Source of the DNA: Mucilaginibacter frigoritolerans
GTDB lineage: Bacteria > Bacteroidota > Bacteroidia > Sphingobacteriales > Sphingobacteriaceae
Length of the DNA: 64,000 nt
Direction: 5' to 3'
Assembly: GCF_007830615.1 (NCBI RefSeq)
Contig: NZ_VLLI01000001.1
Location: 496,001-560,000, forward strand
Positions 63,014 through 64,000 of the stretch are shown here, piece after piece. The notes under the pieces were generated by a model that ran no database searches, was not told the DNA's origin, and worked only from the letters and a program-made list of their open reading frames with translations. The translations under genes were made by a program, and so were the position numbers. Position 1 is the stretch's first letter. Every line of letters begins with the position of its first letter.

Positions 63014-63634
63014 TCAACTACATGTATTACATACACGTGTTACAAATTCCGCCAAAAATACAGCTCTTTCAGGCGATATGGGTTTACGGTCGCCAATAAC
63101 AAGGGTGTGTTCAACAATTTCAATTATAAAATTATCTTCGCGTACATCCATAACAGCGTTTCTAAAATGGCGGTCTATAGCCCTGGTAGCTTTTGTGCGG
63201 TCATTTACTAAAACGTAAAAGGTATCGCTAAATGCTTTATCCTCTTCAAAATCCAGTTCAACCGGGTGAACCAGCTCAATTATTTTATCGGCAATTGTTT
63301 CGCGACGGATTAATACCCGACCAAAATCATGTTTCAGATAAGCCAACGCCCAGGTCTGATGTTCCAAACAACCGGCAATGCTACCCTTTTCATGATTTTT
63401 TGTTTGCGTTTCCAGGAAAAACAAGTAGCTGTCATTTTGCTGATGTTTAATAGCAAACGAATCCCTGAGATTGAAATCCATATAGCTGTTAAATATTTCA
63501 AACTGCTCCAAATGAAAATCAATAGTTCCGGTTGTCTCAACCTGGAATTTTGATTTAAGCGCTTTATAGGTATCGTGAAAGCGATCTATTTCTTCAGAAC
63601 AAAGGCCTATGGTATCAAATGGTAAGTTATTCAT
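63014..63634 (-). CDS. Hypothetical protein, no recognised family
   Basis: I do not recognise this 206-residue protein. It is soluble, with no signal or membrane segment, and mixed alpha/beta-like with many charged residues. It contains FHLEQFEIFNSYMDFNLRDSF near 40-60, QTWALAYLKHDFG near 90 and an end with CNTCS. It lies between the double-glycine peptide gene and the chitinase gene on the same strand. An immunity-protein role or any other would be a guess from position. Confidence 0.6.
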   Translation of the reverse strand: MNNLPFDTIGLCSEEIDRFHDTYKALKSKFQVETTGTIDFHLEQFEIFNSYMDFNLRDSFAIKHQQNDSYLFFLETQTKNHEKGSIAGCLEHQTWALAYLKHDFGRVLIRRETIADKIIELVHPVELDFEEDKAFSDTFYVLVNDRTKATRAIDRHFRNAVMDVREDNFIIEIVEHTLVIGDRKPISPERAVFLAEFVTRVCNTCS

Positions 63635-63696
63635 ACCCGATAAAAATACTTAATTGCTGTCAATAAGCAAATAGGGTATTTGAATACTCTACACCG

Positions 63697-64000
63697 TTAG
63701 TATGATTTCATATTACCACAAGAGCAGGCACAGTTAGGATCACTGACACCAAGTTTTTTTAGGAAATATTGATAAAAGGCAATACGGTTATTCATGCCAT
63801 ATACATTATTGCCCTTGCCGCATTCCACTTGTCCATTTATGATGTTGATGGTCATCCCGAAGCCTGGCGTACGTCCTGCGGCTTTATCGGTAGCTTTAGG
63901 AACCCATTTGCCAGCCATTACATCATGAGCTGATGGCTTGTAGGTTTGCGGGGTCATCCAAAAGTATATGGCTGTTTCAAATGCCACAACCGGATCTGTT
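63697..64000 (-). CDS. GH19 chitinase, C-terminal part (gene runs off the window)
   Basis: About 100 codons of a gene that begins beyond the right edge. The frame runs [18 protein letters not shown], then [31 protein letters not shown] and [14 protein letters not shown]. These are the conserved C-terminal blocks of family 19 chitinases, with the sugar-binding INIINGG-like segment. The catalytic glutamates lie further upstream, outside the window. The frame stays open to the edge, so an apparent GTG start at 63985-63987 is internal. It ends with a cysteine-rich tail, [11 protein letters not shown]. It would hydrolyse chitin or related polymers outside the cell. Confidence 0.85.
   Translation of the reverse strand, partial: TDPVVAFETAIYFWMTPQTYKPSAHDVMAGKWVPKATDKAAGRTPGFGMTINIINGQVECGKGNNVYGMNNRIAFYQYFLKKLGVSDPNCACSCGNMKSY

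Noticed and set aside
1..64000. CRISPR array, tRNA, rRNA or prophage
   Set aside because: I found no regularly spaced repeat series, no tRNA-like cloverleaf, no rRNA stretch and no phage structural or integrase genes.

Overview
The window looks like chromosomal DNA of a Gram-negative Bacteroidota, most likely family Sphingobacteriaceae (Mucilaginibacter or Pedobacter relatives). Evidence: AT-rich spacers, few Shine-Dalgarno sequences, several TAnnTTTG-type -7 promoter boxes, a DUF3276 PUR-alpha protein, an N-terminally long NusB, a fused SecDF, a Rho with an acidic insert, a type-2 PyrF, a PurS, DUF4254 next to a heptosyltransferase, and lipopolysaccharide heptose and Kdo genes. The genus is inference. 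I saw no rRNA, tRNA, CRISPR array, intact insertion sequence or prophage.

Layout. 1-4.2 kb: 5' end of ychF, then mgtE, a PUR-alpha protein and an ABC exporter. 4.4-9 kb: leucine-type dehydrogenase, then nusB, a DUF1573 lipoprotein, yajC, a YbbR protein and coaE. 9-16 kb: a metallo-beta-lactamase-fold exonuclease-like protein, DUF5522, MarR, PAP2, glmM, a cysteine desulfurase, two small hydrophilic proteins behind a perfect palindrome, and accD. 16-22.4 kb: class II aldolase, a remnant of a low-affinity iron permease, a GNAT enzyme, HMG-CoA lyase, a YgiC/YjfC-type ATP-grasp ligase with three small secreted proteins, and a type II NADH dehydrogenase. 22.5-29.7 kb: secDF, dihydrofolate reductase, a broken four-helix-bundle gene, thyA, ispE, a beta-hydroxyacid dehydrogenase and a LapA protein. 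29.7-30.6 kb is a gene-free, very AT-rich stretch. 30.6-38 kb: EamA transporter, lptG-type permease, tgt, glycosyltransferase, ECF sigma factor, rsmG, dprA, sixA. 38-42.6 kb: heptose/LPS cluster (GT9, DUF4254, rfaE2, gmhA) and a PolX-like protein. 42.8-54.7 kb: sppA, folK, an Hpt protein, purS, pssA, rho, pyrF, an exonuclease/GIY-YIG fusion, yidC, pyrG. 54.8-64 kb: a secreted alpha/beta hydrolase, two paralogous secreted proteins, kdsB, a deoxynucleoside kinase, trpS, two tandem acyltransferases, gatC, a LolD/MacB-type ATPase, a double-glycine peptide, an unknown protein and the 3' part of a GH19 chitinase gene.

Most genes are housekeeping. Envelope biogenesis recurs (heptose and Kdo supply, LPS transport, YidC, SecDF, YajC, PssA, acyltransferases), as does nucleotide metabolism (ThyA, DHFR, PyrF, PyrG, PurS, deoxynucleoside kinase).

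The best candidate for an undescribed system is at 18.9-21.0 kb. Small exported proteins there end in an RGGxGxSG tail and are encoded directly upstream of a YgiC/YjfC-type ATP-grasp ligase. The tail resembles the C-terminal RGGFGES motif of Escherichia coli YgiB, whose gene neighbours ygiC. Other points of interest are a six-cysteine double-glycine peptide, two decayed genes, a PolX that has lost its polymerase aspartates, a Tgt without its zinc cysteines, and recurring word-like repeats just upstream of start codons.
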